Assembly: GCA_012031035.1 (NCBI GenBank) | Contig: JAAUUT010000068.1 | Coordinates: forward strand, 1-32,723 | DNA: 32,723 nt | Direction: 5' to 3' | Source: Candidatus Altimarinota bacterium | GTDB taxonomy: Bacteria; Cyanobacteriota; Cyanobacteriia; Cyanobacteriales; Microcystaceae | Shown here: piece after piece, positions 32,672-32,723 of the stretch | Numbering within the stretch: position 1 is the first letter of the stretch | Layout: each line of letters opens with the position of its first letter | Translations under genes and position numbers: made by a program | The notes under the pieces: model-generated | Database searches by the model: none | Seen by the model: the letters and a program-made list of their open reading frames with translations, nothing else | What the model was told of the DNA's origin: nothing

Positions 32672-32723
32672 TTAAAAAGGAATATCTTCTTCATCAGTAA
32701 ATTTTGACAAATCGAGTCGTTCT
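32672..32723 (-). CDS. ssb: Probable single-stranded DNA-binding protein, C-terminal fragment (cut by window edge)
   Basis: The minus-strand frame at the window end reads ERLDLSKFTDEEDIPF and stops. The acidic tip ending DIPF is the conserved partner-binding tail of bacterial SSB proteins. Only 16 codons are visible, so the assignment rests on this tail alone. The spacer to purA (32528-32671) shows no other feature. Confidence 0.6.
   Translation of the reverse strand, partial: ERLDLSKFTDEEDIPF

Noticed and set aside
1..32723. Insertion sequences, tRNA or rRNA genes
   Set aside because: No transposase-like frame, terminal repeats with target duplication, tRNA cloverleaf or rRNA segment was seen.

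Overview
The window looks like chromosomal DNA from a cyanobacterium. The octamer GCGATCGC (HIP1) is scattered through genes and spacers, base composition is AT-rich, and the right end carries cyanobacterial-type housekeeping genes (rplY, purA, the 3' end of an ssb-like gene). I cannot name the genus.

Bases 1-22967 are a hybrid NRPS-PKS natural-product cluster, all on the + strand. In order: the 3' end of an NRPS module (A-PCP); a four-function cassette for an ACP-bound hydroxymalonate-type extender (3-hydroxyacyl-CoA dehydrogenase, discrete ACP, acyl-CoA dehydrogenase, and an FkbH-like HAD/acyltransferase split by a frameshift); a KS-AT-KR-ACP PKS; a Cy-A-PCP NRPS whose A domain reads as cysteine-specific, implying a thiazoline; a PLP enzyme resembling capreomycidine synthase VioD; an Fe(II)/2-oxoglutarate oxygenase resembling arginine beta-hydroxylase VioC; a C-A-PCP-reductase NRPS split by a frameshift, with an A pocket containing two extra glutamates that suggest a basic substrate; a frameshifted aldo/keto reductase; two unrecognised small proteins; an MbtH-like protein; and a type II thioesterase. 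A penicillin-acylase-family hydrolase follows on the same strand.

The working model is an inference. An upstream amino acid is extended by a hydroxylated, ketoreduced C2 unit, then by a heterocyclised cysteine, then by a cyclic arginine-derived residue (capreomycidine or a relative) made by the VioC/VioD-like pair. The terminal reductase domain then releases an aldehyde or alcohol. A cyclic-guanidine aldehyde would resemble argininal-type protease inhibitors.

Bases 25340-32723 flank the cluster: a DUF3102-type protein, a glyoxalase-fold protein, an ABC exporter, a frameshifted DUF1636-type protein, rplY with a clear terminator, purA with a TTG start, and an ssb-like C-terminus. Four genes in the window (fkbH-like, the C domain, the aldo/keto reductase, DUF1636) are each broken by what looks like the loss of one base. 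Two of these breaks map to HIP1 octamers and two to homopolymer runs. Either the cluster is decaying or the assembly has indel errors. This must be resolved before the pathway is called functional.
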